From the NCBI RefSeq assembly GCF_016862175.1, contig NZ_BOML01000036.1:157229-221228 (forward strand): DNA of 64,000 bases, given 5' to 3'. This DNA is from Paractinoplanes durhamensis (GTDB lineage Bacteria; Actinomycetota; Actinomycetes; Mycobacteriales; Micromonosporaceae). A model generated the notes under the pieces. That model did no database searches. It was not told the origin of the DNA and saw only the letters and a program-made list of their open reading frames with translations. The position numbers and the translations under genes are program-made. Each line of letters starts with the position of its first letter. Position 1 is the first letter of the stretch. Positions 47,313 through 57,326 of this stretch are shown in pieces.

Positions 47313-48218
47313 ATGCAGGACACCTGGGGGATTCCCGGCCCGGTCTTCATCCGCCTCTACGTCGTGGCCCTGGTCATCCTCGCGGTGGGTTATGCGATCC
47401 ACCGCCGGAGGAGCTTCAAGGGCACGCCCGACCCGCTGATCGGCAACCTCGGCCCGCAGCAGGTCGCCTTCCTCAACGGCGGCGACCGCCTGGCCATCTA
47501 CGCCGCGCTCGGCGGCCTGCGCGCGGCCGGCCTGATCGGCACCGGCCCGCAGCACACCCTGGTCCAGACCGGCCCGCTGACGGCCGGGGTCACCCCGCTC
47601 GACGCCGCCATCCACAACGCGGCCGGCCGGCAGGCCCGCTCCCGCGACCTCGGCGCCGACCAGTGGGTGCGCTCGTCGCTCGACCAGCTCCGCGAGGGCC
47701 TGGAGCGGCGCGGCCTGGCGGTCAGCCGGTCCGCGCTGCGGGCGCTGAAGCTCTGGTCGTTCGGGGCCGGCGCGCTGCTGGTCATCGGCGTCCTGCGGGC
47801 CATCGCCGGGATGGACAACAACAAGCCGATCGGCTTCCTCGCGTTCGCGATGTTCGGCACGGTGATCCTGCTCGTGGTGATCTCGAAGACCTCGCGGACC
47901 GCCACCATCGCCGCCCAGAAGGGCATGACCGAGCTGCGCAGCCGGCACAGTCACCTGTCGCCGCAGCACTCGCCGGCCTACGCCACCTACGGCGCCGCCG
48001 GTGCGGCCATGGGCGTGGCCCTCTACGGCGCCGCCTCGCTGTACTCGATGGACCCGGCGTTCGCGGCCGAGGCGGAGATCCAGCGGGCCGCCGCGGCCGG
48101 CGGCAGCAGCGGCGGCGACTCCACCAGCTACTCGTGCAGCAGCAGCAGCTCGTGCAGCAGCAGTTCGTCCTGCGGCGGCGGCAGCTCCTGCGGCGGCGGG
48201 GGCGGTTGCGGTGGCTGA
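47313..48218 (+). CDS. TIGR04222 membrane protein with hexad-spaced cysteine tail
   Basis: The 301-residue protein has helices at about residues 10-29, 149-165 and 173-191, a weakly hydrophobic stretch at 225-245, and a soluble region at 35-145 ('LNGGDRLAIYAALGGLRAAGLI'). The last 30 residues are only Ser, Gly, Cys and a Tyr. The only five cysteines lie at 275, 281, 287, 293 and 299, exactly six apart, each pair separated by five Ser or Gly. TIGR04222 proteins end in such low-complexity tails and are found beside DUF692 genes. The tail is the likely substrate of the next gene's enzyme. Its stop overlaps that gene by eight bases. Confidence 0.85.
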   Translation: MQDTWGIPGPVFIRLYVVALVILAVGYAIHRRRSFKGTPDPLIGNLGPQQVAFLNGGDRLAIYAALGGLRAAGLIGTGPQHTLVQTGPLTAGVTPLDAAIHNAAGRQARSRDLGADQWVRSSLDQLREGLERRGLAVSRSALRALKLWSFGAGALLVIGVLRAIAGMDNNKPIGFLAFAMFGTVILLVVISKTSRTATIAAQKGMTELRSRHSHLSPQHSPAYATYGAAGAAMGVALYGAASLYSMDPAFAAEAEIQRAAAAGGSSGGDSTSYSCSSSSSCSSSSSCGGGSSCGGGGGCGG

Positions 48219-49032
48219 CGTCGAGTACGGCGTCGGCATCGGCTGGCGCCCGGAGATCTCCGGTTTCGTCGCCGAACTGCCCGGCCTGCGCTTCGCCGAG
48301 GTGGTCGCCGAGTCGGTGCACGCCCACGGCGACCTGCCGGCCGGCCTGTCCGAGCTGCTCGAACGCGGCGTCACGGTCATCCCGCACGGGGTGCGGCTGG
48401 GCCTCGGCGGCGCCGAGGCGGTCGACCCGGATCGGGTGCGGCACCTGGCCACGGTCGCCGAACGGGTCGGTGCGCCGCTGGTCAGCGAGCACATCGCGTT
48501 CGTCCGGGCGGGCGGGGTCGAGGCCGGTCATCTGCTGCCGCTGCCGCGCAGCCGGGACGCCGTCGACGCGATGGTCGCCAACGTCAGGCGCACCCAGGCC
48601 GAGCTGGCGGTGCCGATCGCGCTGGAGCCGATCGCCGCCCTCTTCGACTGGCCCGACGACGAGCTGTCCGAGGCGGACTTCATCACCGAGATCCTCGACC
48701 GCACCGGCGCGCACCTGCTGCTCGACATCGCCAACGTCTACGCGAACGCCCGCAACCGCGGCACCGACCCGCTGGAGCTGCTCGACAAGCTGCCGCTCGA
48801 CCGGATCGCCTACGTGCACGTGGCCGGCGGCGACGAGCACGACGGGCTCTACCACGACACGCACACCCACGCGACGCCGCAGCCGGTCCTCGACCTGATC
48901 ACCGAGCTCTGCCGGCGCCACCGCCCACCGGCCCTGATGCTGGAACGCGACGGCGACTACCCACCGGCCGGCGAGCTGCGTTCAGAGTTGGACGCGATCG
49001 CCGCTGCCTCCGGCTACCACCCGATCACGTGA
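48211..49032 (+). CDS. DUF692 / MNIO multinuclear non-haem iron oxidase
   Basis: The 273-residue protein has the TIM-barrel pattern of DUF692 (MNIO): 'YGVGIGWRPEI', 'VIPHGVRLGLGG' (His59), 'VSEHIAF' (His94), 'IALEPIAALF' (Glu139), 'LLLDIANVYANARNRG' (Asp172, Asn175) and 'YVHVAGGDEHDGLYHDTHTHA' (His203, His210, Asp216, His218). Members such as MbnB and TglH oxidise cysteine residues in peptides. The usual HxAGH reads HVAGG here, so it belongs to a divergent branch. GTG 48211 overlaps the TIGR04222 gene, and its stop overlaps the next start, so all three are coupled. Confidence 0.88.
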   Translation: MADVEYGVGIGWRPEISGFVAELPGLRFAEVVAESVHAHGDLPAGLSELLERGVTVIPHGVRLGLGGAEAVDPDRVRHLATVAERVGAPLVSEHIAFVRAGGVEAGHLLPLPRSRDAVDAMVANVRRTQAELAVPIALEPIAALFDWPDDELSEADFITEILDRTGAHLLLDIANVYANARNRGTDPLELLDKLPLDRIAYVHVAGGDEHDGLYHDTHTHATPQPVLDLITELCRRHRPPALMLERDGDYPPAGELRSELDAIAAASGYHPIT

Positions 49033-49472
49033 CCGAATCACTGGCGGCCCGGCAGGCCGCCCTCGTCGAAGCGCTGACCTCGGGCAAACCCGTACCGCAC
49101 GGAATTGACGGTTTTCGGTTCGAGGCGGCCCGGACCGCGCTGTTGCGCAAGCGAGCCGGCGAGGTCTCCCGGCAGTGGCCGATGCTCGCCGCGTCGTTCG
49201 GCGCGCGCTGGAAGCGCGAGTTCGCCGACTGGGCGGCGGCGCGCCCGACCCAGGGTTCCCTGCGCGACGGCTGGGACCTGGCCCGGGAGCTCCATGCGCG
49301 CGGCTCGCTGAAGGGCGCGGCCGCCGAGGAATTCGCCGGGCGCGAGGCGGCGATGCGCTACGACGGCGCCTCCGCGCCCCACCCCCGGCGGACTCCGGCA
49401 TGGCGTTCCGCCGCCGGCGCCGTCGTTGTTCAATTCCGAGGCCGGGTACGGGTGATCCGGCGCGCCGGCTAG
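49029..49472 (+). CDS. small partner protein of the MNIO cassette
   Basis: The 147-residue basic protein starts at a GTG overlapping the MNIO stop (GTGA). The first 105 residues are helical ('ALVEALTSGKPVPHGIDGFRFEAARTALLRKRAGEVSRQWPMLAASFGARWKREFADWA'), recalling the N-terminal region of partner proteins that deliver substrate to MNIO enzymes (MbnC/DUF2063 type). The end is Arg/Pro-rich with a short 'GAVVVQFRGRVRVI' strand. Position and coupling support a partner role; sequence similarity alone is weak. Confidence 0.65.
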   Translation: MTESLAARQAALVEALTSGKPVPHGIDGFRFEAARTALLRKRAGEVSRQWPMLAASFGARWKREFADWAAARPTQGSLRDGWDLARELHARGSLKGAAAEEFAGREAAMRYDGASAPHPRRTPAWRSAAGAVVVQFRGRVRVIRRAG

Positions 49473-49831
49473 CCCGGCACCCGGTCCAGGAAGCCGAGGA
49501 CCCGCCGGATCCGCCCGTCGGTGTCCAGCTCGGCCACGTCGAAGCCGATCACCAGCGGCTCCGCGCCGGGCGTGCCCAGGTTCCAGGTGAAGCGCGCCTG
49601 GTCGTGATGGGCGTCGACCGGCCCGCCCGGACTGAAGACCAGCCCGGGGAACTGCTGCTGGACCGCCCCGATCAGGCCGTCGAGCGCGTCCCGCCCCTCG
49701 ACCGAGGCCAGCGGGTCGACGTAGCGGACGTCCTTGGCGAACAGCGTGTCGATCGCGGCCCGCCGGGCGGCCGGGTCGGTCTCGTTCCAGGCGGCCAGAT
49801 AGCGGTCCACCACGGTGCCGAAGTCGCTCAT
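49469..49831 (-). CDS. SnoaL-like (NTF2 fold) protein
   Basis: The 120-residue protein has the nuclear transport factor 2-like outline: 'VVDRYLAAWNETDPAARRAAIDTLFAKDVRYVDPLASVEGRDALDGLIGAVQQQFPGL', then 'QARFTWNLGTPGAEPLVIGFDVAELDTDGRIRRVLGFLD'. It resembles SnoaL-type cyclase or isomerase-like proteins. It is divergent from an XRE regulator across 120 bases, which probably controls it. It converges on the MNIO partner gene with a four-base overlap. Confidence 0.85.
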   Translation of the reverse strand: MSDFGTVVDRYLAAWNETDPAARRAAIDTLFAKDVRYVDPLASVEGRDALDGLIGAVQQQFPGLVFSPGGPVDAHHDQARFTWNLGTPGAEPLVIGFDVAELDTDGRIRRVLGFLDRVPG

Positions 49832-49951
49832 GATCTTGTTCCTCTCATCGGTCCTCGGTGCTGACCGGACCACCGTCGCCCGCCGGCGGTAGGCCCGTCG
49901 ATTACCTCGGAGGTAGTGGGCACGCTTCCCGCCGCCCCCTAGGCTCGGGTC

Positions 49952-50698
49952 GTGGCGGAGGTGGGCCGGCTCCTGCGGGAGTGGCGGACGACCCGGCGGA
50001 TGAGCCAGCTCGAGCTGTCCGCCGAGGCCGGCGTGTCGGCGCGGCATCTGTCGTTCGTGGAGACCGGCCGGTCGCGGCCGACCCGCGAGATGATCCTGCG
50101 GCTGGCCGGCCGGCTCGGCGTACCGCTGCGGCAGCAGAACGAGTTGCTCCTGGCCGGCGGTTTCGCGCCGGCCCATCCCGAGTCGGCGCTGCATGGTCCG
50201 CCGCTGGCGGCGGTGCTCGGCGCGCTGCGCGACGTGCTCGCCGGGCATGCGCCCTACCCCGCGCTGCTGGTCGACCGGCACTGGACGATGGTCGACGCGA
50301 ACGACGCGGTCGCCCCGCTGACCGAGGGCTGCGCGGCCTGGCTGCTGGAGCCGCCGGTGAACGTGCTGCGCCTGTCGCTGCATCCGGACGGGATGGCCCC
50401 GCGCATCCGCAACCTGGCCGAATGGCGCACGCACGTGCTGCACCGGCTCGATCAGCAGGCCACCCACCTGGCCGATCCGGTGCTGCGCGAGCTGCACGCC
50501 GAGCTGGCCGGCTATCCGGGCGGCGCGAGCGCCACCGCCCCGAGCGGGCTGGTCGTTCCGTTGCGCATCGACGACCTGTCCTTCTTCAGCGTTACCGCAG
50601 TTCTGGGTACGCCGCTGGACGTGACCCTGGCCGAGCTGGCGATCGAGTCGTTCCTGCCGGCCGATGAGTTCACCGCCACCCGGCTGCACGCCCGCTGA
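49952..50698 (+). CDS. XRE-family regulator with MmyB-like ligand-binding domain
   Basis: The 248-residue protein has an N-terminal XRE helix-turn-helix ('LLREWRTTRRMSQLELSAEAGVSARHLSFVETGRSRPTREMILRLAGRLGVPLRQQN') and a PAS-like C-terminal domain of the MmyB type ('PALLVDRHWTMVDANDAVAPLTEG'), which in other members binds fatty acid. It is divergent from the SnoaL-like gene and likely represses it until a ligand binds. Confidence 0.88.
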   Translation: MAEVGRLLREWRTTRRMSQLELSAEAGVSARHLSFVETGRSRPTREMILRLAGRLGVPLRQQNELLLAGGFAPAHPESALHGPPLAAVLGALRDVLAGHAPYPALLVDRHWTMVDANDAVAPLTEGCAAWLLEPPVNVLRLSLHPDGMAPRIRNLAEWRTHVLHRLDQQATHLADPVLRELHAELAGYPGGASATAPSGLVVPLRIDDLSFFSVTAVLGTPLDVTLAELAIESFLPADEFTATRLHAR

Positions 50699-50716
50699 GA
50701 TGGCAGGATCGACCGC

Positions 50717-51478
50717 ATGGATCTCGGTCTCGATGGGCGCGTCTTCATCCTCACCGGTGCCTCGCGCGGGCTCGGCTTCGCCACCGCGGAGGCGCTGGTC
50801 GCCGACGGCGCCAAGGTGGTCATCTCGTCCCGCTCGGTGGAGGGCATCGGCGCGGCGGTGGAACGGCTCGGCGGCGGCGACGTCGCCGAGGGCGTGGTCG
50901 CCGACCTGACCGAGCCCGGCACCCCGCAGGCGCTGGTCGAGCTGGCCCGGGCCCGCTGGGGCCGGCTCGACGGCGCGCTCGTGTCGGTCGGCGGGCCGCC
51001 CCAGGGCACCGCCGCCGCGCTCTCCGACGACCAGTGGCGGTCCGCGTTCGAGACGGTGTTCCTCGGGACGGTGCGGGCGGCCCGCACGTTCGCGGCCGCG
51101 ATGCCGGACGGCGGCGCGATCGGCCTGGTGCTGTCCACCTCGGCGAAGTCCCCGCTCCACGGCCTCGGCCTGTCGAACGGGCTGCGGCCGGGCCTGGCCA
51201 TGGTGGCCAAGGACATGGCCGACGAGTTCGGCCCACGCGGCATCCGGGTGCTCAGCCTGCTGCCGGGCCGCATCCTGACCGACCGCAACCGGGAGCTGTT
51301 CGCGGCCGGCGGGGACGCCGAAGCGGCCGAGGCGAAGGCGACGGCCACCGTCCCGCTGGGCCGGCTCGGCGAGCCGGGCGAGTTCGGCCGGGTGGCGGCG
51401 TTCGTGCTGTCGCCGGTCGCCGGTTACCTGACCGGCATCGCGATCCCGGTCGACGGCGGCGCGCTGCGTGCCCTCTGA
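50717..51478 (+). CDS. SDR-family oxidoreductase with atypical active site
   Basis: The 253-residue protein has the SDR cofactor motif 'ILTGASRGLGFATAEALVADGA' and ends 'TGIAIPVDGGALRAL'. The usual Tyr-x3-Lys of the active site is replaced: the corresponding segment reads 'LSNGLRPGLAMVAKDMADEFG'. This variation is seen in other actinobacterial SDRs, so it may be a distinct subgroup rather than a dead enzyme. It follows the XRE gene and overlaps the glycosylase gene by 11 bases. Confidence 0.85.
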   Translation: MDLGLDGRVFILTGASRGLGFATAEALVADGAKVVISSRSVEGIGAAVERLGGGDVAEGVVADLTEPGTPQALVELARARWGRLDGALVSVGGPPQGTAAALSDDQWRSAFETVFLGTVRAARTFAAAMPDGGAIGLVLSTSAKSPLHGLGLSNGLRPGLAMVAKDMADEFGPRGIRVLSLLPGRILTDRNRELFAAGGDAEAAEAKATATVPLGRLGEPGEFGRVAAFVLSPVAGYLTGIAIPVDGGALRAL

Positions 51479-52031
51479 CGACTACCGCCGCCCTACCCCG
51501 GCCGAGGTGGCGGCCGCGACCGAGCGCACCATCCCGGACGTGGTCGGCCCCGGCCTGCGGGTGCTGTTCGCCGGGATCAACCCGGGCCTGTATTCCGCGG
51601 CCACCGGCCACCACTTCGCCCGGCCCGGCAACCGCTTCTGGCCGGCCCTGCACCGCTCCGGCTTCACCCCGCGGCAGCTGCACCCGGCCGAGCAGGCCGA
51701 GCTGCCCGCGCTGGGCCTGGGTATCACCAACGTGGTGGCCCGGGCGTCGGCCCGGGCCGACGAGCTGACCCCGGCCGAGCTGGTCGCGGGCGGCGCGATC
51801 CTGGCCGCGCTCGCCACCCGATGGCAGCCCCGCTACCTGGCCGTCCTCGGCGTGACCGCCTACCGCACGGCGTTCGGCCGGCGGCGGGCCGCGATCGGCC
51901 CGCAGGAGGACACGGTCGGCGGGGTGCCGGTGTGGGTGCTGCCCAACCCGAGCGGCCTCAACGCCCACTTCCAGCTCGACGACCTGGCCCGGGAGTTCGC
52001 CGCCCTACGGCTCCAGGCCGGGGCGGGCTGA
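51468..52031 (+). CDS. mug: G/U mismatch-specific uracil-DNA glycosylase (Mug)
   Basis: The 187-residue protein has the Mug/TDG motifs 'LFAGINPGLYSAATGHHFARPGNRFWPALHRSG' and 'VLPNPSGLNAHFQLDDL', and 'LGITNVVARASARADEL' between. It removes uracil or related bases mispaired with guanine. GTG 51468 overlaps the SDR gene. It converges on the ABC exporter gene with a 27-base overlap. Confidence 0.9.
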   Translation: MPSDDYRRPTPAEVAAATERTIPDVVGPGLRVLFAGINPGLYSAATGHHFARPGNRFWPALHRSGFTPRQLHPAEQAELPALGLGITNVVARASARADELTPAELVAGGAILAALATRWQPRYLAVLGVTAYRTAFGRRRAAIGPQEDTVGGVPVWVLPNPSGLNAHFQLDDLAREFAALRLQAGAG

Positions 52032-53942
52032 CGGGACGGTCACCACCTCGATCTCCCCGTCCCCGGCCGGTGGTGCCGACCCGACCGCGAACTGGGTGCG
52101 ATAAAGCTCCGAATAGAGCCCGCCCGCCGCGACCAGCTCGTCGTGCCGGCCGCGCTCGACCACCCGGCCCTCGTCGAGCACCAGGATCAGGTCGGCGTCG
52201 CGGACGGTGGAGAGCCGGTGCGCGATGACCAGCGCGGTGCGGCCCTGCAGCGCCGTCGCCAGGGCCCGCTGCACGGCCGCCTCGGACTCGCTGTCGAGGT
52301 GCGCGGTCGCCTCGTCGAGGATCACGATCGACGGGTGCTTGAGCAGCAGCCGGGCGATCGCGATGCGCTGTTTCTCGCCGCCGGAGAAGCGGTAGCCGCG
52401 ATCCCCCACCAGGGTGTCGAGGCCGTCGGGCAGGCCGGCCACCAGGTCGGCGACCTGGGCACCGCGCAGCGCCGCCCACATGTCCTCCTCGGTCGCGCCG
52501 GGCCGGGCGTAGCGCAGATTTTCCGCGATCGACTCGTGGAACAGGTGCGAATCCTGGGTGACCACGCCGATCGTGTCGCGCAGCGAGGCGAGGGTGGCGT
52601 CCCGGACGTCGACGCCGCCGACCAGCACCGCGCCCTCGGTCACGTCGTAGACCCGCGGCACCAGCATCGACGTGGTGGACTTGCCGGCCCCGGACGGGCC
52701 GACCAGCGCCACCATCTGGCCGGGCTCGACGGTGAAGTCGACGCCCTTGAGCACCGGGGCGCTCTCGGTGCGGTCGAGGGTCACCACGTCCTCCAGGGTC
52801 GCCAGGGACACCTCGGCCGCGCTGGGGTAGCGGAAGTGCACGTCGCGGAACTCGATGCGGCCCGACCCGGCCGGCACGTCGACGGCGTCCGGCTTCTCCT
52901 CGATGCCGGGCCCGAGGTCGAGCACCTCGAAGACCCGGTCGAACGAGACCAGCGCGCTCATCACGTCGACCCGCACGTTGCTGAGCGCGGTGAGCGGCCC
53001 GTAGAGCCGGGTGAGCAGCAGGGCCAGCGTGACGACGGTGCCGGCGGTGACACTGCCGGTGACCGCGAGCCAGCCGCCGAGCCCGTAGGTGAGCGCCTGG
53101 GCGAGCGAGGCGACCAGCAGCATCGCCACGAAGAACGTGCGCGAGAACATCGCCTGCTGCACGCCGATGTCGCGGACCCGGGTGGCCCGCTCGCCGAACC
53201 GGGCGGCCTCGGCGTCGGGCCGGCCGAACAGCTTGACCAGCAGCGCGCCGGAGACGTTGAACCGCTCGGTCATCGTCGCGTTCATCTTGGCGTCGAGGTT
53301 GTACGACTCGCGGGTGATCTCGGCGAGCTTCTTGCCGACCCGGCGGGCCGGGATGATGAAGACCGGCAGCAGCGCCAGCGACAGCACGGTGATCTGCCAC
53401 GACAGGCTGAACATGACGGCCGCGGTGAGCACCAGCTGGATGACGTTGCTGACCACGCCGGACAGGGTCGAGGTGAAGGCCCGCTGGGCGCCGGTCACGT
53501 CGTTGTTGAGCCGGCTGACCAGCGCGCCGGTCTGGGTGCGGGTGAAGAACTGCAGCGGCATCCGCTGGACGTGGTCGTAGACCCGGGTGCGCAGGTCGAG
53601 GATGATGCCCTCGCCGATGCGGGCTGAATACCACCGTTGGGCCAGCGACAGGAACGCGTCGGCGACGGCCAGGCCGGCGATGGTGAGCGCGAGCCGGAAG
53701 ATCAGGCTTGAAGCGCCGTCGCCGCCGGCGGTGATCGCGTTGACGACGTGCCCGGCGAGCAGCGGGGTGGCGACCCCGATGACGGCGTCGAGCACCACGG
53801 TGACCAGGAAGACCGCGATGTCACGGCGGTAGGGCCGGGCGAAGCGCAGGATGCGGCGGGTGGTGCCGCGGGTCAGCCGGTGCTGGGCGACCCGCTCCTC
53901 GTTCTGGATCGAACGCAGCATGTTCCAGCTGGACATGCTCAT
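52005..53942 (-). CDS. ABC exporter (fused membrane and ATPase domains)
   Basis: The 645-residue protein has six membrane helices in the first 340 residues and an ATPase domain with Walker A 'GPSGAGKSTTSM', signature 'FSGGEKQRIAIARLL', Walker B 'SIVILDEATAHLD' and the H-loop 'VIAHRLSTV'. It is a half-size type IV exporter that should act as a homodimer. ATG 53942 follows GGAGG. The substrate is unknown. Confidence 0.93.
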   Translation of the reverse strand: MSMSSWNMLRSIQNEERVAQHRLTRGTTRRILRFARPYRRDIAVFLVTVVLDAVIGVATPLLAGHVVNAITAGGDGASSLIFRLALTIAGLAVADAFLSLAQRWYSARIGEGIILDLRTRVYDHVQRMPLQFFTRTQTGALVSRLNNDVTGAQRAFTSTLSGVVSNVIQLVLTAAVMFSLSWQITVLSLALLPVFIIPARRVGKKLAEITRESYNLDAKMNATMTERFNVSGALLVKLFGRPDAEAARFGERATRVRDIGVQQAMFSRTFFVAMLLVASLAQALTYGLGGWLAVTGSVTAGTVVTLALLLTRLYGPLTALSNVRVDVMSALVSFDRVFEVLDLGPGIEEKPDAVDVPAGSGRIEFRDVHFRYPSAAEVSLATLEDVVTLDRTESAPVLKGVDFTVEPGQMVALVGPSGAGKSTTSMLVPRVYDVTEGAVLVGGVDVRDATLASLRDTIGVVTQDSHLFHESIAENLRYARPGATEEDMWAALRGAQVADLVAGLPDGLDTLVGDRGYRFSGGEKQRIAIARLLLKHPSIVILDEATAHLDSESEAAVQRALATALQGRTALVIAHRLSTVRDADLILVLDEGRVVERGRHDELVAAGGLYSELYRTQFAVGSAPPAGDGEIEVVTVPSARPGLEP

Positions 53943-54070
53943 CCGTCACCTCCCGGGGTTGTCGTCGACGGGCAGGCAACAGTCTGCACCGCGGGTACGA
54001 CAAAGAACCCGGGAGGTAAGGAATGTATTCCGATATGGCCCTTACGCGTCCAGCTTTTACCCGGCGGCTT

Positions 54071-54871
54071 TCACTCGCCGGCACCCAGCAGGTCGCGCAA
54101 TCGCCGGGTCTGCGCCTCCCGCTCGGCCCGGTCCTGCTCCGGGTACGAGCGCAGGGGTGCGCCCGCGAGCAGAGCCTTGATCTCGGCGACCGCGCCCGCG
54201 TCGGCCGAGACGATCGCCGCGGCCAGGTCGGCGACGGCACCGGCCAGGTCGGCGGTGGGGACCACCGCGGTGGCCAGGCCGATCCGGTCGGCCTCGTCGG
54301 CGGGGATACGCCGGCCGGTCAGGCAGATCTCCAGGGCCCGGGACGGACCGACGAGCTCGGCGAGCCGTTTGGTGCCACCGAGATCGGGCACGAGGCCCAA
54401 GGTCACCTCGGCCATCGAGAACTTCGCGTCGTCGGCCAGGATTCGCATGTCGCAGTTCAGCGCGAGCTGGAATCCGGCACCGATCGCATGTCCGTGTACG
54501 GCAGCGATCGTCACGATCGACGGGTTACGCAACCAGGTGAAGCCGGACTGGAACCCGGCAATGCGATCCGCGCACTCCTGCGGTGACAAGTGCGCGAGTC
54601 GGCCCAGTGAAGAATCGCCGGCTCCGCGCGCTGCCGACAGATCCAGGCCCGCGGAAAACGCGCGTCCCTCTCCGCGGACAATAACGACTCGCACGTCGCC
54701 CGGTAATTTCCGGGAAATGTTCGCAAGCTCTGCCCACATCGCCGGCGTCTGCGCATTGAGAACCTCGGGCCGGCACAACGTCACCGTTGCGACCGGCCCG
54801 TCCAGGTCATAGCGAACACCCACCTCGTCGGCGGGAACGGCGGTGCCGGGCTCGGCGTTGTCGGTCGTCAC
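54071..54871 (-). CDS. enoyl-CoA hydratase/isomerase family protein
   Basis: The 266-residue protein has the crotonase fold motifs: 'VIVRGEGRAFSAGLDLS' (first oxyanion hole), 'TIAAVHGHAIGAGFQLALNCDMRI' (second) and 'EVTLGLVPDLGGTKRLAELVG'. Members hydrate enoyl-CoA or carry out related reactions. The start GTG overlaps the stop of the small HTH gene by three bases, so the two are coupled. Confidence 0.9.
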   Translation of the reverse strand: MTTDNAEPGTAVPADEVGVRYDLDGPVATVTLCRPEVLNAQTPAMWAELANISRKLPGDVRVVIVRGEGRAFSAGLDLSAARGAGDSSLGRLAHLSPQECADRIAGFQSGFTWLRNPSIVTIAAVHGHAIGAGFQLALNCDMRILADDAKFSMAEVTLGLVPDLGGTKRLAELVGPSRALEICLTGRRIPADEADRIGLATAVVPTADLAGAVADLAAAIVSADAGAVAEIKALLAGAPLRSYPEQDRAEREAQTRRLRDLLGAGE

Positions 54872-55095
54872 GCCTTCTTGCGACGGCGTGCGCCGCCACG
54901 CTGGCGGAGCTGTACGCCCGACTCGGTGAGCACCCGGTGCACGAATCCGTAGGAACGGCCGGTCGACGCCGCGAGTGCACGAATGCTCTCGCCGCCGGTG
55001 TAACGCTTGACCAGATCCTTCGCTAGTGACTGGCGCTCGCTGCCGACGATTCGGCGGCCCTTCTCAGTGCTGGTAGCTGTACCCGTGGCTGCCAT
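54868..55095 (-). CDS. small helix-turn-helix protein, actinobacterial
   Basis: The 75-residue basic protein has a single helix-turn-helix: 'AKDLVKRYTGGESIRALAASTGRSYGFVHRVLTESGVQLRQRGGARRRKKA', ending in a basic tail. Nearly identical proteins are widespread in actinomycetes and are presumed DNA binding. It precedes and is coupled to the enoyl-CoA hydratase gene. Its targets are unknown. Confidence 0.88.
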   Translation of the reverse strand: MAATGTATSTEKGRRIVGSERQSLAKDLVKRYTGGESIRALAASTGRSYGFVHRVLTESGVQLRQRGGARRRKKA

Positions 55096-55510
55096 CTTGA
55101 ATCCTCACGTCCCAGACAGTGCGGTTCGATACGGTCCCACCTATTAGACCGCCTCCAACGATCATGCGCTAGGCATCCTGGCTTAGCCAACGTGCCCATT
55201 TAGCACTGTCAGGAACTTGACCCTGACCATCGGCATCAATGTCAGACAGTTAACTGACGTTTGGCAGAGTGCGATTCCGACCAGTCGGTAAGTAGCCGGC
55301 CGGCCGGCCCCAAGACCATCGATCACCTGCGGAAACACTCGATCGAGGGCGACCGCGCGGCAGACATGACGCACCGTCGATGAGGCGAACACGCACCGGC
55401 ATCGGCTCTGACGTGCCAACTTCGGGCCGCCCGAGATCATGCCCGGCCTGACCGCAAACGCCCGAACGTCGCACTGTCTGTGTGGGCACCAGTTGACAAC
55501 TGACGATCCG
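55096..55510. other. non-coding gap with short palindromes
   Basis: I see no convincing gene here, and the base composition is less GC-rich than its surroundings. It holds the promoter region of the small HTH gene. A 10-bp palindrome CAGTTAACTG (55247-55256) sits within GTCAG/CTGAC arms at 55241-55258. CTGACG/CGTCAG arms at 55500-55514 lie over the ABC-F stop codon and may help to end that transcript. Confidence 0.4.
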
Positions 55511-57115
<1,605 letters not shown>

Positions 57116-57326
57116 CAGTTGCTCGCTCTCAGGGGAGATAGAAGGGCTGGCTCCGGACACAAATCAGCGCCGGCCATATCGATGGTCGGCGCGGGGCGGG
57201 TCAGCCTTCGCAGAGCAGCACTCCGCCATACTACCGGGCAGCCGGTGCGGCCTCCCAATCGATTAGTTATCAAGATCAACGGGTATCCGCTCGGCACGTG
57301 TGCCGGACCGGTTCAGTGAGGATGAG

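Noticed and set aside
55183..55440. 85-codon minus-strand frame in the gap before the ABC-F gene
   Set aside because: No ribosome site, no motif, odd amino-acid composition and no coupling to a neighbour.
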